A DNA stretch of 14,824 nucleotides from Desulfobacterales bacterium CG23_combo_of_CG06-09_8_20_14_all_52_9 (GCA_002771315.1 PCSF01000039.1:1-14824); one strand, 5' to 3'. Positions 1 to 8,134 are shown, counted from the first letter of the stretch. Program-made: numbers and translations. The notes: generated by a model from the sequence alone, not told the origin.

Positions 1-125
1 TGAAGGGCGAGAAAATTGCCGCCATGTTAGGAAAGAAAATAGAGGCAACCGGCATTGTTGCCACGATAAAGGACAAGAAGGTCCTGACCGTGACGAAGAT
101 GAAGGAAGTTAAGGAAGTTAAATAA
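1..125 (+). CDS. C-terminal end of an unidentified small protein (5' end outside window)
   Basis: An open frame runs in from the window edge (first complete codon at position 3) and stops at TAA 123-125, leaving about 40 residues. The tail is lysine-rich and has alternating hydrophobic stretches (GKKIEATGIVATIKDKKVLTV), ending in a small KEV repeat (KEVKEVK). This beta-strand pattern resembles the end of a small OB-fold or similar beta-barrel protein, but that is only an impression from the residue pattern. I do not recognise the family. A strong terminator follows 24 bases after the stop, which supports this being the genuine end of a transcribed gene. Confidence 0.55.
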   Translation, partial: KGEKIAAMLGKKIEATGIVATIKDKKVLTVTKMKEVKEVK

Positions 126-149
126 CGGCTGCTCTTTCCTGATCAAGTG

Positions 150-185
150 AGAAGAGGGGGGCGAAATGCCTCCCTCTTCTTTTTT
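150..185 (+). terminator. Rho-independent terminator
   Basis: A 13-bp stem (150-162 paired with 168-180, with one G-T pair) closes a 5-base GAAAT loop and is followed directly by a run of Ts (181-185). It lies 24 bases past the stop of the partial gene at the window start and faces plus-strand transcription. There is no A-run on the other side, so it should not act on the converging hrpA transcript. Confidence 0.9.
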
Positions 186-189
186 GTTC

Positions 190-240
190 TAAAAAAAGCC
201 CGCCGAGCTCCCCCCTTGGGTCTCCGTCGGAATTGCTCAT
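190..240 (-). terminator. Possible weak terminator of hrpA
   Basis: On the minus strand, about 55 bases past the hrpA stop, a GC-rich stretch (AGCTCGGCGGGC) runs into seven Ts (plus-strand A-run at 191-197). The preceding bases can form only an imperfect stem (GAG with CTC and CCG with CGG around an internal loop). The T-run and position fit a terminator, but the stem is poor. Confidence 0.3.
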
Positions 241-293
241 CATAAACGCATTCGAAGGCATGAGTGATTCTCCGTGCAAACGGTTTTAAATTT

Positions 294-3200
294 TCAGGCT
301 ATTTTCCGAATCGTTTCTATGCGCGATTGAAGCTTTTTTGCCGAGATGGGGAAGGGGGTTTTCAGCTCCTGGGCGAACAGGGAGACTTTGAACTCTTCGA
401 TGAGCCAGAAGAATTCTTCTGTGGCCTTTCGTTTCTCATCGGAAGTAGAAGGTGCCAGGCTTTTGAGCATTTTATTCAGCTCTGCCGAAAAATATGACAC
501 CTGTTTCGCGCGTTCCTGATCTTTTTTCAAATCGAGGACTCCCTTTGTTGCGCGAACCGTTACAGCCTGAATGTAACGCGGCAGATGCAAGAGCCGCTGG
601 TCGTCATAAAGCCGAATAAAGGTTTCCGGTACCAGTGTATCCAGATCTGCTCGAAGGGCTTGAAGAAACGCCAGGATTCCCGCGTTTGCATGATGAGCGC
701 GTTCCAGAGTGTGCAGGTTTTTCCAGGCCGCATCTAGGGCTTCAAGCACTCCCACGGCTTTTTTAAAGATTTCAAGGCCTCTGGAGTGGATCAAAGCGGA
801 AATCGTTTCCGATGAGATTTCAAACTCTTTTCGGGTTCGAATGGATTGTTGGAAAAGATCGGATGAAACGCGCCGGAGGACCTGATCGCGGATTCGATTT
901 TTTCTGTCGGAGCGTTCAGCACTGTGACCCGCCAATTTTGACGAGGCGATGGATCGGCCCAATTCCTTCAAGTCTTTGGAGAATCGCACCTCAAAAAGGG
1001 CAGCGACACCTTCCGGATGGCATGCCTTTGCTTCATCTGAAAAGGAAAAGAGCCGCAATCGGACTCCGGCCTGTCTTGGATCCTTTTCAAGCGCCGGAAA
1101 GAAGAGCCACTCCCCCTGATCCCGGCTTTTGAAAACCACCGTTTCCGGAAGATCCCCAAAGACCCAGTCGGTAATCCCATTTTTCTCCCATTTTCTTTTT
1201 GCTTCCCCCACATCTTCAGGGAGCCTGAATGCCTTCCGGGTTTCCGGACCGAATCTGAGGGCCTCCGGCGCTCTCCCGGAATGGATGCATCTGCCGTCCG
1301 GCGTTTCAAAAGCGATACGCATGCGCAGATGCTCGGGAAGGGTTTTCAGGGGCCAGGCGTCTTTAGGAACGGAAACGCCGAAGCGCTCCCGGATGAAGCG
1401 ACTCAAGGCGCGCGTCAGCGATGAATTCAAAAAGGGTATCTCTTGCGGCAGGATATCCAGGAAAGAGGACAGGGGCGGAATTGATTTTCGGTATTCTTTG
1501 GGGAGCCCTTTGACCAGGCATTCGATTTTTTCAGAAAGCAACCCGGGAACCAGCCATTCCAGTTTTTCTTCAGGGATTACCGGGGCGAAGGAATAGGGGA
1601 CATGGAGCGTTATTCCGTCATCGTCTTCTCCCGGGTTGAAGCGATAAGTCAAGGGGAAGGATCTTCCATTAAGGAAAAGGGTGTCGGGAAATTCGGAAAG
1701 CCTTTCCGCACTCGGGGTATAGTTGACCAAATCCTCGATGGTCATAAATAAAATGGAATCCGACTCCATTTCGAGGATCAGTTTTTTCAGGGATTTCGGA
1801 TCAAACACCCCCTTGAGGCGCTTGGAATAAAATGAGAAGATCTCTGAGTCTGAGACTTTGAGATCGCGCCGTCGAAGCTTGTGTTCCAGGTTCTCCACGT
1901 GTCGGATCCGCTCCTGATTGTGCATCAGAAACGGGGGGGTATATTTCATATTTCCGGCCATGACGGCATCCCGGATGAAAACGGCGCCGGCTTTTTCCGG
2001 GTCGATGGGCCCGTAGGGTACCGGACGGCCGGGCTCGATCAGCAGCCCGTATAGATGCACCTTTTCCATGGCCATCACCGTTTCCTTGCCTTTTGACCAG
2101 AACGGCTCGTCATAGGTGTAACGGCACTGAGTCTTGCCGACGGGCTCCAGCCAGGAGTTTTCGATGTTGGCTGCCGTTCGGGCAAAAACCCTGGACGTTT
2201 CGACGATTTCGGCTGCAACGATCCATTCCCCGCCCCGGTTGAAAAGCCCGGATCCCGGAAAGAGCATTACTTCTTTTCCTTTGGCGGCGCTGTAAATATT
2301 CTTCTCCTTCCGAAGAGCGATGTTGGAAATAAAGCCGCTTAAAACGGATCGGTGGATCCTGCTATAGGCTTCGCTATCCATTTGGAGGGCTTGGTCCATG
2401 GTGATGGGGGCCGCTTTTCTATTTTTGAGAAGACCGGTTTCATCGAGGATGTCCAGTATCTGGGCGTGAATATCCTGCCAATCCCGCATCCGTCTGAAAG
2501 ACAGAAAATGCTTTCGGCAAAATCGACTCATCGTCGAAGTGCTCCCGATTTTTCCGACGTTTTCCTGAAAGCGATTCCAAAGAATGAGAAGGGTCAAAAA
2601 GTCGGAGGCCGGGTGGAAAAATTCGCGGTGCGCCTCCCGGGCCTCCTGTTCCTTGCCCAGGGGGGTTTCCCTTAGGTCCGGAATGCTCAGGGCAGCGGCG
2701 ATGACGGCTACGGTCTCCGGACATTTTTCTTTCTTTGCCTCCAGAAGCATTCGAGAGATCCTCGGATCCAGGGGCATTCCGGCCATCTTGCGGCCGGTTT
2801 CGGTTAAAACCGTTTTGCCGGAAGGTTTTTTTTCAACGGCGCCGAGCTCCGTTAAAATATCATATCCGCCGGCGATCCATTTGGGGGAAGGTTTGTCGAT
2901 GAACGGGAAATCCGACGGATCCCCCATATCGAAGGCGATCATCTTCAGGATCACCTCGGCTAGGTTCGAACGAAGGATCTCCGGGGGTGTGTAAAGAGGT
3001 CGGGACAGATAATCGGTTTCTGAAAAGAGGCGGATACAAATTCCTTCTTCCATCCGTCCGCATCGCCCTTTCCGCTGATCGGCGCTGCTTCTTGAGACGG
3101 GGAGAATCGGGAGAGCGTTGGTGCGGGAAGACGGTGAAAACCGGGAGATGCGGGCCAACCCCGTGTCGATCACATAACGGATGCCGGGGATGGTGATGGA

Positions 3201-4271
3201 AGTCTCCGCCACGTTGGTGGCCACGACGATCTTTCTTCCGGAAATTGCCGCAAATACCTTTTTTTGATCACCGGCTGAAAGGCGGGCAAAAAGAGGCATC
3301 ACCGTGGTCTTTTTAAGACGCATTCCTGAAAGTATTTCGCAGGTCTCCCGGATATCGCGTTCAGTGGGCATGAAGACAAGGATGTCTCCGAAAACACCCT
3401 GTCGAACCAGGTTCTTCACCGCTTCTGCGGCCATTTCCGTATAGGGCGTATCCTCGTTATCCTCTTGTTCATCCACGGCATAGCGGACCTCGACCGGATA
3501 AGTGCGGCCGGAAACCTCCACCACCGGGGCGTCATCGAAGGCTTTGGAGAATTTTTCCGTATCGATGGTGGCGGATGTGATGATGAGCCTGAGATCTTGT
3601 CGCCTTGGAAGGAGGCTTCTCAGATAGCCGAGAATGAAATCGATGTTGAGGCTGCGTTCATGGGCTTCGTCGATGATGAGGGTGTCATAGGTCAAAAGCC
3701 GGCGGTCCCGGGCCGTTTCGGCCAGGAGGATTCCATCGGTCATGATCTTGATAAAGAGGTGTTTTCCGGTTTGTTCCTGAAACCGGATCTTGTATCCTAT
3801 GGATCGGCCCATGGGTTCACCCATCTCCTCGGCAATGCGCTGGGAAACCGTGATGGCGGCGATCCTCCTGGGCTGGGTACAGCCGATGATGCCGGAGAGT
3901 CCTCTCCCGGCTTCCAGACAGAATTTGGGGATCTGGGTGGTCTTGCCGGAGCCTGTCTCCCCCGACACGATCACCACGGGATGCTTTTGAATGGCCCGGA
4001 TAATCTCTTCCCGGTGCGCCAGGATGGGAAGATCTAGTGGATATTTAAGCAAAGGCCGATGGGCTTTTCGATAAACCTGCTGTTTGATGGAGTCTTCAAG
4101 GCGGCGTTCGATGGCGGATAATTCTTTTTCCAGAACCGCTGGATCCGGATGGCGCCAAAGGGCATTTTTCGCCCTACTGATTTTGCCCAAAAGACCGGGT
4201 CGGTCGGCCGACATGGTCAAGCGAAGGCGTCGGCGAATGAGGTTGATGCGATCGGAAAGGGATTGGACCAT
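294..4271 (-). CDS. hrpA: ATP-dependent RNA helicase HrpA (DEAH-box)
   Basis: This encodes a large cytoplasmic DEAH-box RNA helicase. Counting from the chosen start (1325 aa, close to the roughly 1300 aa of E. coli HrpA), it shows motif I GETGSGKTT (104-112), TQPRR (132-136), the DEAH box (201-204), SAT (233-235), motif V TNVAETSITI (352-361) and motif VI QRKGRCGR (399-406). The helicase-associated and OB-like parts follow, then a long C-terminal region typical of HrpA (DUF3418), so the domain order is complete. The frame stays open to an ATG at 4367. I prefer ATG 4269-4271 because the spacing from N-terminus to motif I then matches E. coli, and because the longer version would cover the promoter of the divergent gene. 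Neither start has a clear Shine-Dalgarno sequence. HrpA is linked to rescue of stalled ribosomes and mRNA processing in other bacteria; nothing nearby suggests a special role. Confidence 0.95.
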   Translation of the reverse strand: MVQSLSDRINLIRRRLRLTMSADRPGLLGKISRAKNALWRHPDPAVLEKELSAIERRLEDSIKQQVYRKAHRPLLKYPLDLPILAHREEIIRAIQKHPVVIVSGETGSGKTTQIPKFCLEAGRGLSGIIGCTQPRRIAAITVSQRIAEEMGEPMGRSIGYKIRFQEQTGKHLFIKIMTDGILLAETARDRRLLTYDTLIIDEAHERSLNIDFILGYLRSLLPRRQDLRLIITSATIDTEKFSKAFDDAPVVEVSGRTYPVEVRYAVDEQEDNEDTPYTEMAAEAVKNLVRQGVFGDILVFMPTERDIRETCEILSGMRLKKTTVMPLFARLSAGDQKKVFAAISGRKIVVATNVAETSITIPGIRYVIDTGLARISRFSPSSRTNALPILPVSRSSADQRKGRCGRMEEGICIRLFSETDYLSRPLYTPPEILRSNLAEVILKMIAFDMGDPSDFPFIDKPSPKWIAGGYDILTELGAVEKKPSGKTVLTETGRKMAGMPLDPRISRMLLEAKKEKCPETVAVIAAALSIPDLRETPLGKEQEAREAHREFFHPASDFLTLLILWNRFQENVGKIGSTSTMSRFCRKHFLSFRRMRDWQDIHAQILDILDETGLLKNRKAAPITMDQALQMDSEAYSRIHRSVLSGFISNIALRKEKNIYSAAKGKEVMLFPGSGLFNRGGEWIVAAEIVETSRVFARTAANIENSWLEPVGKTQCRYTYDEPFWSKGKETVMAMEKVHLYGLLIEPGRPVPYGPIDPEKAGAVFIRDAVMAGNMKYTPPFLMHNQERIRHVENLEHKLRRRDLKVSDSEIFSFYSKRLKGVFDPKSLKKLILEMESDSILFMTIEDLVNYTPSAERLSEFPDTLFLNGRSFPLTYRFNPGEDDDGITLHVPYSFAPVIPEEKLEWLVPGLLSEKIECLVKGLPKEYRKSIPPLSSFLDILPQEIPFLNSSLTRALSRFIRERFGVSVPKDAWPLKTLPEHLRMRIAFETPDGRCIHSGRAPEALRFGPETRKAFRLPEDVGEAKRKWEKNGITDWVFGDLPETVVFKSRDQGEWLFFPALEKDPRQAGVRLRLFSFSDEAKACHPEGVAALFEVRFSKDLKELGRSIASSKLAGHSAERSDRKNRIRDQVLRRVSSDLFQQSIRTRKEFEISSETISALIHSRGLEIFKKAVGVLEALDAAWKNLHTLERAHHANAGILAFLQALRADLDTLVPETFIRLYDDQRLLHLPRYIQAVTVRATKGVLDLKKDQERAKQVSYFSAELNKMLKSLAPSTSDEKRKATEEFFWLIEEFKVSLFAQELKTPFPISAKKLQSRIETIRKIA

Positions 4272-4277
4272 AAGGAA

Positions 4278-4306
4278 TTTGTATACAGGAAGCGGATGAA
4301 TATCAA
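4278..4306 (-). promoter_or_regulatory. Possible hrpA promoter (leaderless)
   Basis: On the minus strand, TTGATA (4301-4306) and TACAAA (4278-4283) are separated by 17 bases. Transcription would then begin at or within a base or two of the ATG at 4271, giving a leaderless mRNA, which would agree with the missing Shine-Dalgarno sequence. The boxes each match consensus at only four to five positions. Confidence 0.3.
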
Positions 4307-4350
4307 GATGGTGGATGTTTAGGTGTATGGGTGCAAAGATTTTCAAGTTT

Positions 4351-4379
4351 TTGACATTCGGGCTCATATCTGCGATGAT
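4351..4379 (+). promoter_or_regulatory. Sigma-70-type promoter for the flavoprotein-yjbQ unit
   Basis: A perfect -35 box TTGACA (4351-4356) is followed after 17 bases by GATGAT (4374-4379), with a TG one base upstream (4371-4372) as in extended -10 promoters. The expected start near 4386 gives a leader of about 50 bases before the ATG at 4437. Confidence 0.6.
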
Positions 4380-4436
4380 TTTCTTTAGTATCGGTCAAGC
4401 TTGTCCCAATGTTACTACTTTTATGGAGAGGTACCC

Positions 4437-5780
4437 ATGGAATTTGTCATCATCGGAGGGGATGCTGCCGGCATGAGTGCTGCCAGTCGCGCCAAACGCA
4501 ACCAACCCGAGCTTTCCGTCACTGTTTTCGAAAAAACCCGGGATGTTTCCTACAGCGCCTGCGGCATGCCGTATAATGTCGCCGATCCGAACCGGCCGAT
4601 GGACGATCTAGTGGTTCGCCGCGCCGATGTTTTCCGGAAAAAGCAGGGGATCAACCTGCACACCGGGCATTGTGTGGAACGGATCGATCCGGTTCATCGG
4701 CAGGTCCTTGGTACGGATATGGATGGGAACCGGTTTCAAAAAGCCTATGACAAGCTGCTGATCGCCACAGGCGCATCCGCCATAGTCCCGGATGTCGAGG
4801 GAAAAGAGCTTCCGGGAGTCCTGGTTCTCAAAAGCCTGGAAGATGGCCGGAAACTCAAGGATTGGATTGCCGGCGCCCCAGTCAAAAAAGCCGTCATCGT
4901 CGGCATGGGATATGTTGCCCTGGAGATGGCGGAGGCCCTGCATGCCCGGGAAATCAGGGTCGAAATGATCAAGCCCAGGCCGGTCTTTTTGCCCTGGATG
5001 CCGCCGGATTTGGTCAGCGTTGTCCGGGAGGAAGTGGAAAACCACGGCGTGCGGTTGCATCCAGGCAAAAGGGTGGAACGCATTGAATCCGCTGAGAAAG
5101 GGCTTCGGCTTGTCACTTCGGACGGGGTCCTGATCGCGGACATGATTTTGATTGCCGTCGGGGTCTCACCCAACAGCCAAGTGGCGGCGGAAGCCGGGCT
5201 TGAATTGGGGCCCCAGGGGGCTATCGCCGTGGACAAGTATCTGAAGACCTCGAATCCGGACATCTTCGCCGCCGGCGACTGCGCCGATGCATTCCACATT
5301 GTGACCGGAAAAAAGGCCTATATTCCTTTGGCTCTGCGGGCGAATCGGGCCGGGTGGGCTGTGGCAGACACGGTATGCGGTAATGAGACCGCCCTGCCGG
5401 GTATCGCCGGAACCGCCGTCTTCAAGGTGTTTGACCTGGAAGTGGCCCGAACCGGCCTGAGCGCGAAAGAAGCCGAAGCTGCCGGTTTTCAACCGGTGAC
5501 GACCACCATTCAGTCACGCTCACGGGCCCATGCCCATCCCGGGGCATCCACCCTCTGGGTCCATATGGTGGGTGACAAGGCCTCCGGCCGCCTGCTGGGT
5601 GTTCAGATGGTTGGAAAAGAAGGGGCCGCCCACCGGATCGATGCCCCGGCCGTGGCCCTGCATGCCCAAATGACCGTGGCCGAGTTCTACCAATGTGATC
5701 TGGCGTATGCTCCCCCTTTCAGCCCGGTATGGGATCCCATGCTCACCGCCGCCAATCAACTGCTCAAGGAAATGACATGA
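4437..5780 (+). CDS. CoA-disulfide reductase-like FAD/NAD(P)-dependent oxidoreductase
   Basis: A 447-residue flavoprotein of the single-cysteine pyridine nucleotide-disulfide oxidoreductase group (CoA-disulfide reductase, NADH oxidase/peroxidase, NADH-dependent persulfide reductase). Residues 4-14 form the FAD-binding loop ([11 protein letters not shown]). The redox cysteine is C42 in [10 protein letters not shown] second dinucleotide fold starts near 152 ([12 protein letters not shown]). The second FAD contact is FAAGDCAD (277-284). The C-terminal dimerisation domain carries [11 protein letters not shown] (424-434), including the tyrosine region typical of CoA-disulfide reductases. No C-terminal rhodanese domain is present, unlike some persulfide reductases. 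The start at 4437 is chosen because GGAGAGG (4425-4431) lies just upstream and the FAD fold begins immediately; an in-frame ATG at 4401 would add 12 unrelated residues. It probably reduces CoA-disulfide or CoA-persulfide with NAD(P)H in oxidative or sulfur stress. The exact substrate cannot be read from sequence. yjbQ overlaps its stop by four bases. Confidence 0.88.
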   Translation: MEFVIIGGDAAGMSAASRAKRNQPELSVTVFEKTRDVSYSACGMPYNVADPNRPMDDLVVRRADVFRKKQGINLHTGHCVERIDPVHRQVLGTDMDGNRFQKAYDKLLIATGASAIVPDVEGKELPGVLVLKSLEDGRKLKDWIAGAPVKKAVIVGMGYVALEMAEALHAREIRVEMIKPRPVFLPWMPPDLVSVVREEVENHGVRLHPGKRVERIESAEKGLRLVTSDGVLIADMILIAVGVSPNSQVAAEAGLELGPQGAIAVDKYLKTSNPDIFAAGDCADAFHIVTGKKAYIPLALRANRAGWAVADTVCGNETALPGIAGTAVFKVFDLEVARTGLSAKEAEAAGFQPVTTTIQSRSRAHAHPGASTLWVHMVGDKASGRLLGVQMVGKEGAAHRIDAPAVALHAQMTVAEFYQCDLAYAPPFSPVWDPMLTAANQLLKEMT

Positions 5781-6193
5781 AGTCTTATCGGAAAGAATTG
5801 TGGTTTCAGGTGCCAGCCCGCCTGGGCTTTGTCAACATCACGCCGGAAGTGGAAAAATGCATGAAGGAAAGCGGGATTCGGGAAGGCCTGGTCCTCGTAA
5901 ACGCCATGCACATCACGGCCTCGGTCTTCATCAACGACAACGAATCCGGACTGCACCACGATTACGAAGTCTGGCTGGAAAAACTTGCCCCCCATGAACC
6001 GATTTCCCAGTACCGGCACAATGTCGGAGAGGAGAACGCCGACGCCCACATGAAGCGCCAGATCATGGGCCGGGAGGTAGTGGTGGCCGTAACCGACGGG
6101 AAGCTCGATTTCGGTCCGTGGGAACAGATTTTTTACGGTGAGTTCGACGGCCGCAGAAAAAAGCGGGTCCTGATTAAAATCATCGGCGAATAG
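5777..6193 (+). CDS. yjbQ: YjbQ-family (UPF0047) protein
   Basis: A 138-residue protein of the YjbQ/UPF0047 family, full length for the family. Family hallmarks are visible: [14 protein letters not shown] (45-58), HHD (60-62), ENADAHMKR (86-94) and the C-terminal block [13 protein letters not shown] (113-125). Members have been reported to have weak thiamine-phosphate synthase activity, hence the usual name secondary thiamine-phosphate synthase enzyme; the physiological role is not settled. The start codon overlaps the upstream stop as ATGA, and AAGGAA (5767-5772) serves as ribosome binding site, so it is probably translationally coupled to the flavoprotein. The frame is open further upstream (to 5729), but those residues lie inside the previous gene. 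Confidence 0.92.
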   Translation: MKSYRKELWFQVPARLGFVNITPEVEKCMKESGIREGLVLVNAMHITASVFINDNESGLHHDYEVWLEKLAPHEPISQYRHNVGEENADAHMKRQIMGREVVVAVTDGKLDFGPWEQIFYGEFDGRRKKRVLIKIIGE

Positions 6194-6234
6194 CCCGATT
6201 AGGGCGAAATGAAAAAATACCCTTTACCGGCGCA

Positions 6235-7119
6235 TCAGTTTCTGGAAGATTTGACCATCAGGACTCCGGAAAGGATGAGGGCCGTGGCTGCGAACACATA
6301 CCCATCCAATCGTTCGTTAAGAATCAGCCACCCTAAAAATACCGCGATGACGGGATTGACATAAGCGAACAGGAAAACCTTGGCGGCCGGAAGCTTGGTC
6401 AGAGAGTAGATATAAGACCCATACCCGACGATGGAGCCGAACACGATCAGATACGCCATTGCTCCGAAACCGGCCATGCTGAAATGAAAACGTCTGGTCT
6501 CCTGCGCCGCGATGCCGATTCCGATCAGAACGATCCCCGCAATGACCATCTGCGCGGCGGCTGCCATCAGGGGTTGGCTTTTGACAGGCCTGTATTTGGA
6601 ATACAGGGATCCGATGGCCCAGGAAAATGGTGCGACAAAGATAACGGAGATCCCCCATAAATAAGCCCTGTCAAAAGAGGTATTCAGGTCCGGGTAAAAC
6701 AACAGGACAAGCCCGGCAAATCCTATGAAGATGCCGATGACCTTCCGGGAGGTCAGCGGATTGCCGGTCGGCAGCTGTGCTTCGATGCCCGCCATCCAGA
6801 ACGGCAATGTCGCCACGATTAAGGCCGTCAGACCGCTGGGGATCCATTGCTCGGCCCAGACCACGCATCCGTTGGCCAGGACCAGAAGCATGACGGCGAC
6901 GACGGCCAAATTCAGATACTCCCGCCGTTCGGGGAAAGGGACTCCACGGATCCTGAGAATCAGCAGAAAAAGCAATCCGGCGATCAACCATCGGATTCCG
7001 GCAAAAAGGAAGGGCGGCAGACTTTCAACGCCGATGCGGATGGCCAGATAGGTGGTTCCCCAGAAAAAACAGACGGACAACCATGCCCCATAGGCTCTGA
7101 GCATCTCTTTCTGTTCCAT
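6235..7119 (-). CDS. EamA/DMT-superfamily inner-membrane transporter
   Basis: A roughly 294-residue hydrophobic protein with about ten predicted membrane segments in two repeated halves, as in EamA (drug/metabolite transporter) proteins. The first segment (WLSVCFFWGTTYLAIRIGVE) closely follows the E. coli YedA/RhaT pattern, and the second half ends with the family-typical PVIAVFLGWLILNERL. The substrate cannot be predicted; relatives export amino acids or other small metabolites. The start is uncertain. ATG 7117-7119 and ATG 7102-7104 are both possible and neither has a good ribosome binding site. The frame is open to 7272, but that would overlap the divergent gene fragment and adds no family-like sequence. 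It converges on yjbQ with a 41-base gap. Confidence 0.88.
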   Translation of the reverse strand: MEQKEMLRAYGAWLSVCFFWGTTYLAIRIGVESLPPFLFAGIRWLIAGLLFLLILRIRGVPFPERREYLNLAVVAVMLLVLANGCVVWAEQWIPSGLTALIVATLPFWMAGIEAQLPTGNPLTSRKVIGIFIGFAGLVLLFYPDLNTSFDRAYLWGISVIFVAPFSWAIGSLYSKYRPVKSQPLMAAAAQMVIAGIVLIGIGIAAQETRRFHFSMAGFGAMAYLIVFGSIVGYGSYIYSLTKLPAAKVFLFAYVNPVIAVFLGWLILNERLDGYVFAATALILSGVLMVKSSRN

Positions 7120-7186
7120 TTGTTGTACCCGATAGGTCACGATGTTACTTTTGACGGATCTTTGAGTCCGTTCCGGTTGATCATCC

Positions 7187-7204
7187 GTTTTTCCGCGGAA
7201 AAAC
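7187..7204. promoter_or_regulatory. Perfect 18-bp palindrome in divergent gap
   Basis: GTTTTTCCGCGGAAAAAC reads the same on both strands. It lies between the divergently oriented transporter gene and the truncated RssA-like gene, 31 bases before the ATG of the latter. A weaker hairpin (ACGGA at 7154-7158 with TCCGT at 7167-7171) lies nearby. The position suits an operator or an RNA hairpin. I recognise no specific regulator motif. Confidence 0.45.
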
Positions 7205-7234
7205 AATTCGGTTATCGTTGACAAGGAGGGGAGG

Positions 7235-7390
7235 ATGCCATCGAGAAAGAAGATCGGTTTGGCATTGGGCAACGGCGCCTTTCGGGGCTGGGCTCACATC
7301 GGGGCCATTGAGGCGCTCGAAGAGGCCGGGGTTGTCGTTACGTTTCGGAATATTAACCCAGAAACGGGGACATTTCAAATCCTAGGGTGA
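7235..7390 (+). pseudogene. N-terminal remnant of an RssA/patatin-like phospholipase gene
   Basis: A strong ribosome binding site (AAGGAGGGG, 7223-7231) precedes an ATG that opens a 51-codon frame ending at TGA 7388-7390. Residues 1-34 match the start of RssA/patatin-like proteins: a basic start, then IGLALGNGAFRGWAHIGAIE and ALEEAGV. This corresponds to the family glycine-rich oxyanion-hole region (usually GGGAARGWAHIG). The similarity stops after the GV, just before the expected DVVAGTSIGALVGA segment with the catalytic GxSxG serine. The remaining 17 codons are unrelated, and no continuation is found in any frame before the rubrerythrin gene. The GN substitution in the glycine loop also suggests decay. 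It is read as a gene broken by deletion or insertion near 7340, not a functional short protein. Confidence 0.72.
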
Positions 7391-7618
7391 TGAAAGGTGC
7401 CCGTTAAGCGAAGGCGTACATATCGTACGTCGAGCTTTCGGCAACGCAGCAGATGCGGTAAAATCGGAAATCCCGAAGGGTTTCCTATTCGGCAAAACGT
7501 TTTTTTGTAAAGCACCCATCGGGTAAATGATTGAAACCGGCCAAATCTTTTATAACACAAGAATGTTTATACATAATTATTTTTTTGCCAAATTGGAAAC
7601 GTTTAATTTAGGAGGGAG
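7340..7618. other. Non-coding tract after the broken gene, with small inverted repeats
   Basis: No gene is supported here. The tract contains CGTAC/GTACG arms around five bases (7415-7429) that sit inside a longer imperfect hairpin. A second hairpin has GGAAA-T-CCC paired with GGGTTTCC around GAA (7466-7485). A T-run lies at 7500-7506, and an AT-rich stretch (7555-7610) leads up to the rubrerythrin stop. The first part resembles, from memory only, dispersed intergenic repeats seen in Desulfobacterota genomes. It probably represents what replaced the lost 3' part of the RssA-like gene. Confidence 0.4.
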
Positions 7619-8086
7619 TCAATCCCCCATCTTGGCCATGTAGTCGTCGTACAGGGTTTCCAGAGCCAGCTTGTGCTTGGCCTCTTCCTGGCAAAGAATC
7701 TTGAATACCTTTTTAGCGGCATCGGTTTCCGCCTTTTTTAAAAGGTTGTTATAGAGTGCCAGGGCCTTTTCTTCCCGTTTCATGGCCAGCATGAGGATTT
7801 CGTTGTATCCCATCCCTTTCTGGTAGGCCGTTTCCACCACGTAATTGCTTCGCTTGATATCCGGAATCCATTTGAATCGATATTCAGAGACCGCTTTATC
7901 GGTCTGGCCGCTCTTGATTTTCGAAAGCATGTCAAAGTGTTTCTGCTCTTCCCTGGCAAAGTCTGCAAACATTTCCTTGGATCCGGACAGGGATTTCTTC
8001 TTGGACAGAAAGCGATAGAATTCCACGGCCTCTTTTTCCTTTTCCATGGCAAAATCGAGGATCTCTCCCATATTTTTAAATTGCAT
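7619..8086 (-). CDS. Rubrerythrin-like/ferritin-like di-iron protein
   Basis: A 155-residue, all-helical protein with two copies of the ferritin-like iron-binding pattern. E17 with Y24 is followed by E47-x2-H50; E105 with Y112 is followed by E135-x2-H138. This is the four-helix di-iron domain of the rubrerythrin family. The C-terminal rubredoxin domain of classical rubrerythrin is absent, since there are no CxxC pairs and only one cysteine. Relatives act in peroxide detoxification or iron handling in the cytoplasm of anaerobes; the electron donor here would have to be separate. The ATG at 8084-8086 has AAGGGA eight bases upstream, and a near-consensus promoter lies about 50 bases upstream. 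It is divergent from the hdr operon. No obvious terminator follows it. Confidence 0.88.
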   Translation of the reverse strand: MQFKNMGEILDFAMEKEKEAVEFYRFLSKKKSLSGSKEMFADFAREEQKHFDMLSKIKSGQTDKAVSEYRFKWIPDIKRSNYVVETAYQKGMGYNEILMLAMKREEKALALYNNLLKKAETDAAKKVFKILCQEEAKHKLALETLYDDYMAKMGD

Positions 8087-8134
8087 GGTTGTTTCCCTTC
8101 TTATTGTGATGGCGATGAATTCGGATATTCAAAA

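Noticed and set aside
3465..4037. 190-codon plus-strand open frame
   Set aside because: It is antisense to the helicase core of hrpA, which has clear motifs; the frame has no recognisable domain and arises from GC-rich codon bias.
4745..5299. 184-codon minus-strand open frame
   Set aside because: It is antisense to the CoA-disulfide-reductase-like gene, with low-complexity serine/alanine-rich content and no domain.
6193..6205. GCCC-GATTA-GGGC hairpin between yjbQ and the transporter gene as a terminator
   Set aside because: The stem is only 4 bp and no T-run follows on either strand.
7375..7560. 61-codon minus-strand open frame in the intergenic tract
   Set aside because: No family resemblance, no ribosome binding site, and it covers the repeat-like hairpins.
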